From an uncultured Gemmiger sp. (GTDB lineage: Bacteria; Bacillota; Clostridia; Oscillospirales; Ruminococcaceae): a stretch of DNA of 47,751 bases. The stretch is taken from positions 1 through 47,751 of the forward strand of contig CALWNO010000017.1 in the NCBI GenBank assembly GCA_944382785.1, given 5' to 3'. The notes under the pieces were generated by a model. That model was not told where the DNA came from. It saw only the letters and a program-made list of their open reading frames with translations, and searched no databases. Below are positions 17,814 through 25,102 of the stretch, piece by piece (position 1 is the first letter of the stretch; each line of letters opens with the position of its first letter). A program made the translations under genes and the position numbers.

Positions 17814-18908
17814 ATGGCAGTATCCCTGCTCTATCCCATCCCCCGGGCCGCGGTGCGGGCCTTTCTGGCTTCGGGCAAGCGGCATTTTCTCCTCACCGGG
17901 GGGCGTGGCGCGGGCAAAAGCACCTTACTGGCCGCCGTGCTGCCCCTGCTGGGGGCGAGCAATGCCCCGGACATCCTGACCTTTGCCCGGCCGAAACAGG
18001 CGGTCTACCTGCGCCGGACTGCCACCGGGGAGTGCACACGGATCGGGGTGTTCGATCCCTCCCTCCCCGGCCCGGACACCCGGATGCGGCCGGTTCCCGA
18101 GGGCTTCTGCACCCTGGGCATAGCCGCCTTGGACGCCGCCCCCGCCGGGGGCTGGGTGTCGGTAGACGAGATCGGCTATCTGGAAACCACCTGCGCCCCC
18201 TACTGTGACGCCCTGCGGGCGGCTTTTTCCCGCTGCCGGTTGGCGGCGGCGGTGCGCAAGGCGGACCTGCCCTTTCTGAAAGAGCTGCTCACCCGGCCGG
18301 ATGTGTTCGTGCTGGACCTGGACCGGCCCTTTGACCCCGGCTGCGTGATTCTCGCCTCCGGGCTGGGGGTGCGGTTCGGGCCCGGGGGCAAGCTGCTGGT
18401 GCCCTTTCACGGCCGTCCCCTGCTGGGCCGGGCCCTGGACGCCACCGCCGGACTGTTCCGGGAGAATCGCCGGATCGTGGTCACCCGCAGCGAGGAGGCC
18501 GCCGCCTTCTGTCGTTCGGAAGGGGTCCCGGTGAAACTTCACGCCCTGCCAAACCGCAGCGACACCATCCGCCTGGGGCTGGAGGCCCTGGGCGACCCGG
18601 AAGGGTGCCTCTTCTGCCCCGCAGACCAGCCCCTGCTCTCCACCGAGACGGTCCAGGCCTTGCTCTTCTGTGCCGCCCACGACCCCGGGGCCGTCTGGCG
18701 CCCCGCCCACAAGGGAGAGCCAGGCGCGCCGGTGTTCTTTCCACAGTTTTTGCTGTCCCGGTTGAAAACCCTGGCCCCCGGGCAGGGCGGGCGCAGCATT
18801 CTGCGGGACGCCCCCTGCCCCGTACGGTTGCTGGATTGCCCCGACGGCCGGGAACTGGCGGACATCGACACCCCCGCCGCCCTGGCGGCCCTGGAAGCCG
18901 AATCCTGA
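17814..18908 (+). CDS. Fusion of a THEP1-like NTPase and a MobA-like nucleotidyltransferase (molybdenum cofactor)
   Basis: The 364-residue protein has two domains. Residues 1-175 form a small P-loop NTPase: Walker A GGRGAGKST at 29-37 and Walker B-like WVSVDEIGYLE near 133-143, as in the nucleoside-triphosphatase THEP1 group. Residues 180-364 form a MobA/MocA-type nucleotidyltransferase: VILASGLGVRFG for nucleotide binding, then a lysine in GGKLLVPFHGRPLL, and CPADQPLLS in the metal-binding position. MobA/MocA enzymes attach GMP or CMP to molybdopterin, and the CMP form often serves hydroxylases like the one at 10217-13782. The NTPase partner may load or release the cofactor; that is inference. 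AAAGGAGG precedes the ATG. The gene shares a transcript with the XRE regulator and ends at a strong terminator. Confidence 0.8.
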   Translation: MAVSLLYPIPRAAVRAFLASGKRHFLLTGGRGAGKSTLLAAVLPLLGASNAPDILTFARPKQAVYLRRTATGECTRIGVFDPSLPGPDTRMRPVPEGFCTLGIAALDAAPAGGWVSVDEIGYLETTCAPYCDALRAAFSRCRLAAAVRKADLPFLKELLTRPDVFVLDLDRPFDPGCVILASGLGVRFGPGGKLLVPFHGRPLLGRALDATAGLFRENRRIVVTRSEEAAAFCRSEGVPVKLHALPNRSDTIRLGLEALGDPEGCLFCPADQPLLSTETVQALLFCAAHDPGAVWRPAHKGEPGAPVFFPQFLLSRLKTLAPGQGGRSILRDAPCPVRLLDCPDGRELADIDTPAALAALEAES

Positions 18909-18919
18909 AATACAAAAAC

Positions 18920-18949
18920 GCCCCCGGCTTTGCAGCCGGGGGCATTTTC
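18920..18949. terminator. Bidirectional terminator after the NTPase-MobA fusion
   Basis: A 10-base perfect stem GCCCCCGGCT (18920-18929) with its complement (18934-18943) is followed by ATTTTCT on the plus strand and GTTTTTGTA on the minus strand. Confidence 0.88.
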
Positions 18950-18960
18950 TATGCTTGCAC

Positions 18961-19383
18961 TCAATAGACAAATTTCTTCTGGGCCAGGTAGTTGACGAAG
19001 AAGAGGGCACAGTCCACCGGAATCTTCAAAAACAGTTCCGGCACGGCGGGCAGCAGCCCCGCCAGCCCGGCCACCAGCACCCCGCTGCACAGGGTCTTGA
19101 GGACGGTGACGGTGGTGTACAGGGTGGCCGACCGCCCGTGGGAGGTGTGGCTGTGGAACACGAGGAAATAGTTCAACAGATAGTTGCACAGGGAGGACAG
19201 CACCCGGGCGGCGATGGTGGCCGCCAGGATGGCCACGCTCTCCCCCATATAGTGTTGGAGCAGGGCACACAGCACCGCAAAGGCCCCCAGGTCCACCACG
19301 CTGGAGGACAAAGAGGAGCACAGAAAACGCACAAAAGGCCGGGTTTCGGCCACAGCTTTTGCTTGCATCAAGGGCAGATTCAC
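18961..19383 (-). CDS. GtrA-family membrane protein
   Basis: This 140-residue protein has four membrane segments and the GtrA-family pattern: RFLCSSLSSSVVDLGAFAVL near residues 19-38, an internal ARVLSSLCNYLLNYFLVF stretch, and the ending NYLAQKKFVY. GtrA proteins help move lipid-linked sugars across the membrane or build cell-wall glycans such as teichoic-acid or O-antigen decorations. I list the GTG at 19383 as start; a weaker alternative is the ATG at 19368. No glycosyltransferase partner is adjacent here, but a glycan operon lies 12 kb away. A possible promoter lies at 19443-19472, partly inside the aroF terminator. Confidence 0.78.
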   Translation of the reverse strand: MNLPLMQAKAVAETRPFVRFLCSSLSSSVVDLGAFAVLCALLQHYMGESVAILAATIAARVLSSLCNYLLNYFLVFHSHTSHGRSATLYTTVTVLKTLCSGVLVAGLAGLLPAVPELFLKIPVDCALFFVNYLAQKKFVY

Positions 19384-19403
19384 GACCTTTCGGGAAAATA
19401 CAC

Positions 19404-19442
19404 AAAGGGACGTGCCCCGCCGTTTTGCGGAGCACGTCCTTT
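19404..19442 (-). terminator. aroF terminator
   Basis: Reading the minus strand, GGACGTGC (19439-19432) pairs with GCACGTCC (19416-19409), with an inner CCGC/GCGG stem, followed by CTTTGTGTATTTTC. It ends the DAHP synthase transcript before the GtrA gene. Confidence 0.75.
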
Positions 19443-19482
19443 ATTATAACGTACTTTGGTCAAAAAATGCAAGCACCGGTTC

Positions 19483-20502
19483 TCAGTTCAGCGTTTTGCC
19501 AAAAAACTCCAGTTCCGGGCGCAGGGTCTGCATCAGGTCGTCAAAGGCATCGGGGGTCAGGCTCTGGGCGCCGTCGCTCTTGGCCTTGGCCGGGTTGTTG
19601 TGCACTTCGATCATCAGCCCGTCCGCCCCCACGGCCACGGCGGCCGCTGCCAGAGACGGCACCATGAAGGCGATGCCCGCCGCATGGCTGGGGTCGATGA
19701 CCACCGGCAGATGGGTCATCTTTTTCAGCATGGGCACCGCCGAAATGTCCAGGGTGTTGCGCATGCTGGTCTCGAAGGTGCGGATGCCCCGCTCACACAG
19801 CACCACGTTGGGGTTTCCCTCGGCCATGATGTACTCGGCGCTCATGACCAGCTCTTCCAGGGTGGAGGAGAGCCCCCGCTTGAGCAATACCGGAATATTG
19901 GTCCGGCCCACTGCCTTGAGCAGCTCAAAGTTCTGCATATTCCTCGCGCCGATCTGGATCATGTCCACCCTGGCTTCCTCAAACAGGGGGATGTGCTCGT
20001 TGTTCATCAGCTCGGTGACGATGGGCTGGCCGGTCACCGCCCGGGCTTCCTGCAGCAGTTCCAGCCCCTCGGCCCGCAGGCCCTGGAAGCTGTAAGGGCT
20101 GGTGCGGGGCTTGAAGGCGCCGCCCCGCAAAATGGACGCCCCCGCCGCCTGGACCCTTTTGGCCACCTCAATGATCTGCTCCTTGCTCTCCACACTGCAG
20201 GGGCCGGCCATCACCGCAAAGTTGCCCCCGCCGATCTTGTGGCCGCCCACATCCACCACCGTGTCGTCGGGATGAAACTTGCGGTTGGCCTTCTTGTAAG
20301 GCTCCGATACCCGGCGGCAGGTGTCCACCACCGGGTTGGCCAGCACCCAGCTTTCGCTCAATGCCTTGGTGTCGCCGATCAGGCCCAGAATGTGGGTGTC
20401 CTTGCCCACCGAATCGTTGATCTCAAATCCCATGGACCGCAGTTCCCCGCAGAACTGGTCCACCTGGTCCTTGGGTGCATTGTGCTTCAGTACGATGATC
20501 AT
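19483..20502 (-). CDS. aroF: 3-deoxy-7-phosphoheptulonate (DAHP) synthase, type I-beta
   Basis: This 339-residue enzyme condenses phosphoenolpyruvate and erythrose 4-phosphate, the first step of aromatic amino-acid synthesis. The first 70 residues form the ferredoxin-like regulatory domain of the Thermotoga-type I-beta enzymes (MIIVLKHNAPKDQVDQF). The TIM barrel follows, with VMAGPCSVES, ILRGGAFKPRTSPYSFQG, the QIGARNMQNF stretch, PVLLKRG and VIDPSHAAG, all typical PEP- and metal-binding elements. The ATG at 20502 has AGGAG upstream; longer frames start in the promoter and are rejected. The gene is monocistronic. An 8-base-arm palindrome lies exactly in the spacer of its promoter, so repression by an aromatic-amino-acid-responsive or other regulator is likely. 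Confidence 0.94.
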   Translation of the reverse strand: MIIVLKHNAPKDQVDQFCGELRSMGFEINDSVGKDTHILGLIGDTKALSESWVLANPVVDTCRRVSEPYKKANRKFHPDDTVVDVGGHKIGGGNFAVMAGPCSVESKEQIIEVAKRVQAAGASILRGGAFKPRTSPYSFQGLRAEGLELLQEARAVTGQPIVTELMNNEHIPLFEEARVDMIQIGARNMQNFELLKAVGRTNIPVLLKRGLSSTLEELVMSAEYIMAEGNPNVVLCERGIRTFETSMRNTLDISAVPMLKKMTHLPVVIDPSHAAGIAFMVPSLAAAAVAVGADGLMIEVHNNPAKAKSDGAQSLTPDAFDDLMQTLRPELEFFGKTLN

Positions 20503-20563
20503 GGTTTTTCCTTCTCCTTTTATCCCAAGCCCCGGGGGCGGGGCGGTTCTTTTGACAGGCATT

Positions 20564-20592
20564 AGTTTAGCACTTTAATGTGCTAAAGTCAA
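20564..20592 (-). promoter_or_regulatory. aroF promoter with palindromic operator in its spacer
   Basis: On the minus strand TTGACT (20592-20587) and TAAACT (20569-20564) are 17 bases apart. The palindrome TTTAGCAC (20566-20573), TTTAAT, GTGCTAAA (20580-20587) fills the spacer and touches both boxes, so a bound repressor would exclude RNA polymerase. Confidence 0.68.
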
Positions 20593-20598
20593 TAGTGC

Positions 20599-20627
20599 TT
20601 TACAACTTTTGTTCCCGGGGCTATAAT
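20599..20627 (+). promoter_or_regulatory. ybaK-rsuA promoter
   Basis: TTTACA (20599-20604) and TATAAT (20622-20627) are 17 bases apart. The -35 is only 6 bases from the divergent aroF -35, so the two promoters are back to back. Confidence 0.72.
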
Positions 20628-20716
20628 TTGGATGCAAAGTGAGATGACAGTGCCCGGCCGGTGCCTGTTTTTGTGCCCGGACCGCGCAAAAGTGTATACA
20701 GAGAGGGGTTCTCACC

Positions 20717-21211
20717 ATGTCCAAGGAAGCCAAGACCAACGCCATGCGCATGCTGGAGCGTGCCAAGATCAGCTATACCGCCCACGAATATCCCCACGAG
20801 GAGGGTGCCGCCGTGGACGGCGCCACCGTGGCCGCCCTTACCGGGCAGGACCCGGCCAAGGTGTTCAAGACCCTGGTCACCCAGGGGGCGGACCGGAACT
20901 TTTATGTGTTTGTCATCCCGGTGCAGGAAGAACTGGACCTGAAGAAGGCCGCCAAGGCCGCCGGGGTCAAGAGCGTGTCCATGCTCCATGTGGCCGACCT
21001 GCTCAAGACCACCGGCTATGTGCGGGGCGGCTGCAGCCCGGTGGGGATGAAGAAGCAGTTTGCCACCGTTTTTGACGAGAGCTGCCTGGCCCAGGACACC
21101 ATTCTGGTGTCGGCAGGGCGCATCGGCACCCAGATTGAGGCCGCCCCCGCCGACCTGATCAAGGTCACCCGGGGCAAGACGGCCCCCATCACGGCGGAGG
21201 CCAAGGGCTGA
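20717..21211 (+). CDS. ybaK: Cys-tRNA(Pro)/Cys-tRNA(Cys) deacylase, YbaK family
   Basis: This 164-residue protein is a full-length YbaK/EbsC-type trans-editing enzyme, which hydrolyses cysteine mischarged on tRNA-Pro. The catalytic lysine position is K51 in AKVFKTLVT, and the conserved RGGCSPVGMKKQF stretch lies near residues 104-116. It begins TNAMRMLERAKI and is cytoplasmic. The ATG at 20717 follows a promoter about 90 bases upstream. Its stop overlaps the next start in a TGATG junction, so it is translationally coupled to the RsuA-type pseudouridine synthase. Both genes act on RNA quality or modification. Confidence 0.92.
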   Translation: MSKEAKTNAMRMLERAKISYTAHEYPHEEGAAVDGATVAALTGQDPAKVFKTLVTQGADRNFYVFVIPVQEELDLKKAAKAAGVKSVSMLHVADLLKTTGYVRGGCSPVGMKKQFATVFDESCLAQDTILVSAGRIGTQIEAAPADLIKVTRGKTAPITAEAKG

Positions 21212-21933
21212 TGCGGCTGGACAAGTACCTGGCCGAGCGGCTGGGCATTCCCCGCAGCGAGAGCCGCAAGCGGATCGCGGGCGGGGCGGTGACGGTAAAC
21301 GGGACCTTGTGCCGCAAGGCGGACACCCAGATCGACGAGCACACCGCCGAAGTGGCGGTGAACGGCACGCCTCTGTCCGGCAGCTATGAAAAGTATGTCT
21401 ATCTCATGCTGAACAAGCCCGAAGGGGTGGTCAGCGCCAGCCGGGACAAGCGGGATACCACCGTCACCGACCTGGTGGCCCAGGCTTATCCCCGGCGACA
21501 GCTCTTCCCCGCCGGGCGGCTGGACAAGACCAGCACCGGGTTTGTGCTGCTCACCGACGACGGCGGCTTTGCCCACGACATCCTGGCCCCGGGGCGGCAT
21601 GTATCCAAGGAGTACATCGTCACCCTGGACACACCGCTGACCCCCGAGATGCAGGCGGGCTTTTCCGCCGGGGTGACCCTGGCGGACGGCCAGACCATGG
21701 ACCCGGCGGAGGTGGAGCCCTGGGGCACCGACCCCTGCGTGGTGAAGGTGACCCTGCACCAGGGGGTGTACCACCAGATCAAGCGGATGTTCGGGGTGTA
21801 CGGCGCCGGGGTGAACGGGCTGCACCGCACGGCCATCGGCCCGGTGGCCCTGGACGAGGCCCTGGAACCGGGGGACTGGCGGCCTTTGACAACCGAAGAG
21901 GTGGAGGCTTTGCGCCGGGCATCCCGGGGCTGA
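21211..21933 (+). CDS. rsuA: 16S rRNA pseudouridine synthase, RsuA family
   Basis: This 240-residue enzyme has an N-terminal S4 RNA-binding domain (MRLDKYLAERLGIPRSESRK, residues 1-20) and a RsuA/RluB-type catalytic domain. The catalytic aspartate is D105 in AGRLDKTSTG, and the family motif VYHQIKRMFG lies near residues 186-195. RsuA makes a pseudouridine in the small-subunit rRNA; which position this copy modifies cannot be told from sequence, and an RluB/E/F-like target is possible. The start shares a TGATG junction with ybaK. A strong terminator follows the stop by about 20 bases. Confidence 0.9.
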   Translation: MRLDKYLAERLGIPRSESRKRIAGGAVTVNGTLCRKADTQIDEHTAEVAVNGTPLSGSYEKYVYLMLNKPEGVVSASRDKRDTTVTDLVAQAYPRRQLFPAGRLDKTSTGFVLLTDDGGFAHDILAPGRHVSKEYIVTLDTPLTPEMQAGFSAGVTLADGQTMDPAEVEPWGTDPCVVKVTLHQGVYHQIKRMFGVYGAGVNGLHRTAIGPVALDEALEPGDWRPLTTEEVEALRRASRG

Positions 21934-21954
21934 AGCCGCCGGAATAAAGAAAGA

Positions 21955-21995
21955 GGCAGATTTTGCGCGAAAATGGCAAAATCTGCCTTCTTTCG
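21955..21995 (+). terminator. Terminator after rsuA
   Basis: GGCAGATTTTGC (21955-21966) pairs with GCAAAATCTGCC (21976-21987), followed by TTCTTTCG. Confidence 0.82.
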
Positions 21996-22063
21996 TTCAA
22001 ATCCTGTTCAAAAACACCCGTTATACTGGATAGTGGGTTTGTAGGGCATACGGCGAACCCCTC

Positions 22064-22092
22064 TTGCAAATTTCGCCTCTTTGCGTTACAAT
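22064..22092 (+). promoter_or_regulatory. Promoter of the acyl-CoA dehydratase activase operon
   Basis: TTGCAA (22064-22069) and TACAAT (22087-22092) are separated by exactly 17 bases, 75 bases before the start codon. Confidence 0.72.
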
Positions 22093-22167
22093 ATACTGGT
22101 TTTTCTTTATTTTCGTCCGCGGTTTCCGCGGTGTTTCCACATAACCCCACAGGCGGGAGGTCAATCC

Positions 22168-25098
22168 ATGAGAGTCGGTCTCGACATCGGTTCTACCACC
22201 ATCAAATGTGTCGTGCTGGATGAGCAGGACAAGATCATTTATTCTACATACGAACGGCATTACAGCCATATTCTGGAAAAGGGCCAGGAACTGCTGCAGC
22301 GCGTTGCCAAGGACTATGTCCCCGGCGGCCGCGCCATGCTGGCCATCTCCGGTTCGGCAGGCATGGGCCTGGCGGACAGCTGCGGCGTGCCCTTTGTGCA
22401 GGAGGTGTTTGCCACCCGTGTGGCAGCCAACCGTCTGGCCCCCGGCACCGACTGCATCATCGAGCTGGGTGGCGAGGACGCCAAGATCCTCTTTCTCACC
22501 AACGGCACCGAGGTCCGGATGAACGGGTCCTGTGCCGGCGGCACGGGTGCTTTCATCGACCAGATGGCCACCCTGCTCAAGATGAGCGCCGATGAGATGG
22601 ACAAGGCAGCCCAGCAGTCTACCCGCACCTACACCATCGCGTCCCGGTGCGGCGTCTTCGCCAAGAGCGACATCCAGCCCCTGATCAACCAGGGTGCCCT
22701 GGCCGGGGATATTGCGGCGTCCATCTACCAGGCCGTGGTCAACCAGACCATCGCCGGCCTGGCCCAGGGCCGTCCCATCAAGGGCAATGTCCTTTACCTG
22801 GGCGGACCGCTGACCTTCTCCAGTGTGCTGCGCAAGAGCTTTGACAAGACGCTGGGTCTCACCGGCACCTGCCCGGAGAACAGCCTGCTGTATGTGGCCC
22901 TGGGCGCGGCTTTCTACGCCGACCGGGAATCCGAGCTGTCCGAGGTGGTCAAGCGGCTGGCCAACTACAGCGCTACCGCCACCTATGTGAGCCTGCCGCC
23001 CCTGTTTGCCGACAAGCAGGAGTATGAGGACTTCCACGCCCGCCACATGCGGGCCTGCGTGCCCTGTGTGCCCTTCAGCGCCCAGTGCGGCCCGGTGCAC
23101 ATCGGCATCGACTCCGGTTCCACCACCATCAAGCTGGTGGTCATTGACGAGAACAGCAACATCCTCTTCACCAGCTACCGCCCCAACCTGGGCAACCCCA
23201 TCCCGCTGGTGAAGGAGACCCTGCTCAAGCTGTACCAGGACCATCCCGGCCTGCAGATCGCCAGCGTCACCACCACCGGTTACGGCGAGGAGCTCATCAA
23301 GAACGCCTTCCACTGCGACCGGGGTCTGGTGGAGACGGTGGCCCACTTCACCGCCGCCAAGCATTTCATGCCCAACGTGGATTTCATCATCGACATCGGC
23401 GGCCAGGACATGAAGTGCTTCAAGATCGAGGACGGCGCCATCAGCAACATCTTCCTGAACGAAGCCTGCTCCTCCGGCTGCGGCAGCTTTTTGCAGACCT
23501 TTGCCCAGGCCCTGGGCTATGACGTGAAGGAGTTTGCGGCTCTGGGCCTCTTTGCCGACCGCCCGGTGGACCTGGGCAGCCGGTGCACCGTCTTTATGAA
23601 CTCCAGCGTCAAGCAGGCCCAGAAGGACGGTGCTTCCATCGAGAACATCAGCGCGGGCCTGTCTATTTCCGTCGTCAAGAACGCCCTGTACAAGGTCATC
23701 CGGGCTTCCAGCCCCGAGGAACTGGGCCGCAACATCGTGGTTCAGGGCGGTACCTTCTACAATGAGGCCGTGCTCCGCGCCTTTGAGAAGGAGATGGGGG
23801 TGGAGGTCATCCGCCCGGACATCGCCGGTCTGATGGGCGCTTTCGGCGCCGCGCTGCATGGCAAGGCCCACAGCAATGCCGACTCCCACAGCACCGTTCT
23901 CACCAAGGAGGAGCTGGAAAACTTCTCCCAGAAGGTGCAGAACGTCACCTGCCATGGCTGCGGCAACCACTGCCAGCTCACCGTGAACATCTTTGCGGAC
24001 GGCAAACGGTTCATCTCCGGCAACCGGTGCGACAAGCCGGTCACCGGCAAGGCGGCCGACGACGAGCTGAACCTCTACGCCTACAAGCTGCAGCTGCTGC
24101 TGGACTATCAGAAGATCCAGCCGGAAAATCCCCGTGCCACCATCGGCCTGCCCCTGTGCCTGAACATGTATGAGCTGCTGCCCTTCTGGCATACCTTGTT
24201 TACCAAGCTGGGCTTTGCGGTCAAGACCAGTCCGGCGTCCAGCCGGGCGCTGTATCAGGAAGGCCAGGCCACCATTCCCAGTGACACCGCCTGCTTCCCG
24301 GCCAAGCTGGCCCACGGCCACATTGCCGAGCTGGTCAAGCTGGGGGTGGATGCCGTCTTTTACCCCTGCATGAGCTACAACGTGGACGAACACCTGGGCG
24401 ACAACCACTACAACTGCCCGGTGGTGGCCTACTATCCCGAAGTGCTGGAGGGCAACTGCCCTGAGCTGACCCACACCACCTTCATTTACGATTACGTCAA
24501 CCTGGCCCGCCGCAAGGACTTCACCAAGCGGTTCCCGGCCATTCTGGACAAATACTTCCCCGGCCTCAACCACAAGGCCGTTGCGGAAGCCATCAACGCC
24601 GCCTATGCGGAGTACGAGCGCCATATGGTACAGGTGCGGGCCAAGGGTGCCGAGATCATCGCCAAAGCCCGGGAAGAGCACAAGCGCATTGTGGTGCTGG
24701 CCGGGCGTCCCTACCATGTGGACCCGGAGGTCAACCACGGCATTGACAAGCTGATCATCCGCCAGGGCGCCGCCGTGGTCACCGAAGATTCGGTGAGCCA
24801 CCTGATGGAGAAATTCCCCACCTCGGTGCTGAACCAGTGGACCTACCACAGCCGCCTGTACGCTGCCGCCAAGTACTGCACCACCCAGCCCGACATGGAC
24901 CTGGTGCAGCTGGTGAGCTTCGGCTGCGGGCTGGACGCCATCACCACCGACGAGACCCGCGAGATCCTGCAGGAGGGCGGCAAGCTGTACACCCAGCTGA
25001 AGATCGACGAGATCACCAACCTGGGCGCCGTGAACATCCGGCTGCGCAGCCTGTTTGCCGCCCTGGATGAGCGTGCCGAGGACAAAGCAAGGAGCTGA
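22168..25098 (+). CDS. Acyl-CoA dehydratase activase (double BadF/BadG ATPase with DUF2229-like C-terminus)
   Basis: This 976-residue protein contains two copies of the activase ATPase fold, beginning RVGLDIGSTTIKCVVLDE at residue 2 and HIGIDSGSTTIKLVVIDE at about 311. Each copy has a cysteine pair able to hold the bridging 4Fe-4S cluster: C122 and C161, then C434 (with C438) and C473. A cysteine cluster CHGCGNHC follows at 595-602, and residues 600-976 resemble the DUF2229 region. Activases of 2-hydroxyacyl-CoA dehydratases use ATP to inject an electron into the dehydratase. In many clostridia this protein is about 1,400 residues with an HgdB-like domain fused at the end; here that part is the separate gene 4 bases downstream. 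The ATG at 22168 follows GGGAGG. The substrate is unknown. Confidence 0.85.
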   Translation: MRVGLDIGSTTIKCVVLDEQDKIIYSTYERHYSHILEKGQELLQRVAKDYVPGGRAMLAISGSAGMGLADSCGVPFVQEVFATRVAANRLAPGTDCIIELGGEDAKILFLTNGTEVRMNGSCAGGTGAFIDQMATLLKMSADEMDKAAQQSTRTYTIASRCGVFAKSDIQPLINQGALAGDIAASIYQAVVNQTIAGLAQGRPIKGNVLYLGGPLTFSSVLRKSFDKTLGLTGTCPENSLLYVALGAAFYADRESELSEVVKRLANYSATATYVSLPPLFADKQEYEDFHARHMRACVPCVPFSAQCGPVHIGIDSGSTTIKLVVIDENSNILFTSYRPNLGNPIPLVKETLLKLYQDHPGLQIASVTTTGYGEELIKNAFHCDRGLVETVAHFTAAKHFMPNVDFIIDIGGQDMKCFKIEDGAISNIFLNEACSSGCGSFLQTFAQALGYDVKEFAALGLFADRPVDLGSRCTVFMNSSVKQAQKDGASIENISAGLSISVVKNALYKVIRASSPEELGRNIVVQGGTFYNEAVLRAFEKEMGVEVIRPDIAGLMGAFGAALHGKAHSNADSHSTVLTKEELENFSQKVQNVTCHGCGNHCQLTVNIFADGKRFISGNRCDKPVTGKAADDELNLYAYKLQLLLDYQKIQPENPRATIGLPLCLNMYELLPFWHTLFTKLGFAVKTSPASSRALYQEGQATIPSDTACFPAKLAHGHIAELVKLGVDAVFYPCMSYNVDEHLGDNHYNCPVVAYYPEVLEGNCPELTHTTFIYDYVNLARRKDFTKRFPAILDKYFPGLNHKAVAEAINAAYAEYERHMVQVRAKGAEIIAKAREEHKRIVVLAGRPYHVDPEVNHGIDKLIIRQGAAVVTEDSVSHLMEKFPTSVLNQWTYHSRLYAAAKYCTTQPDMDLVQLVSFGCGLDAITTDETREILQEGGKLYTQLKIDEITNLGAVNIRLRSLFAALDERAEDKARS

Positions 25099-25102
25099 GC
25101 GT

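Noticed and set aside
20566-20587. HrcA CIRCE element upstream of aroF
   Set aside because: The half-sites resemble CIRCE, but the gap between the arms is 6 bases where CIRCE has 13, and aroF is not a heat-shock gene.
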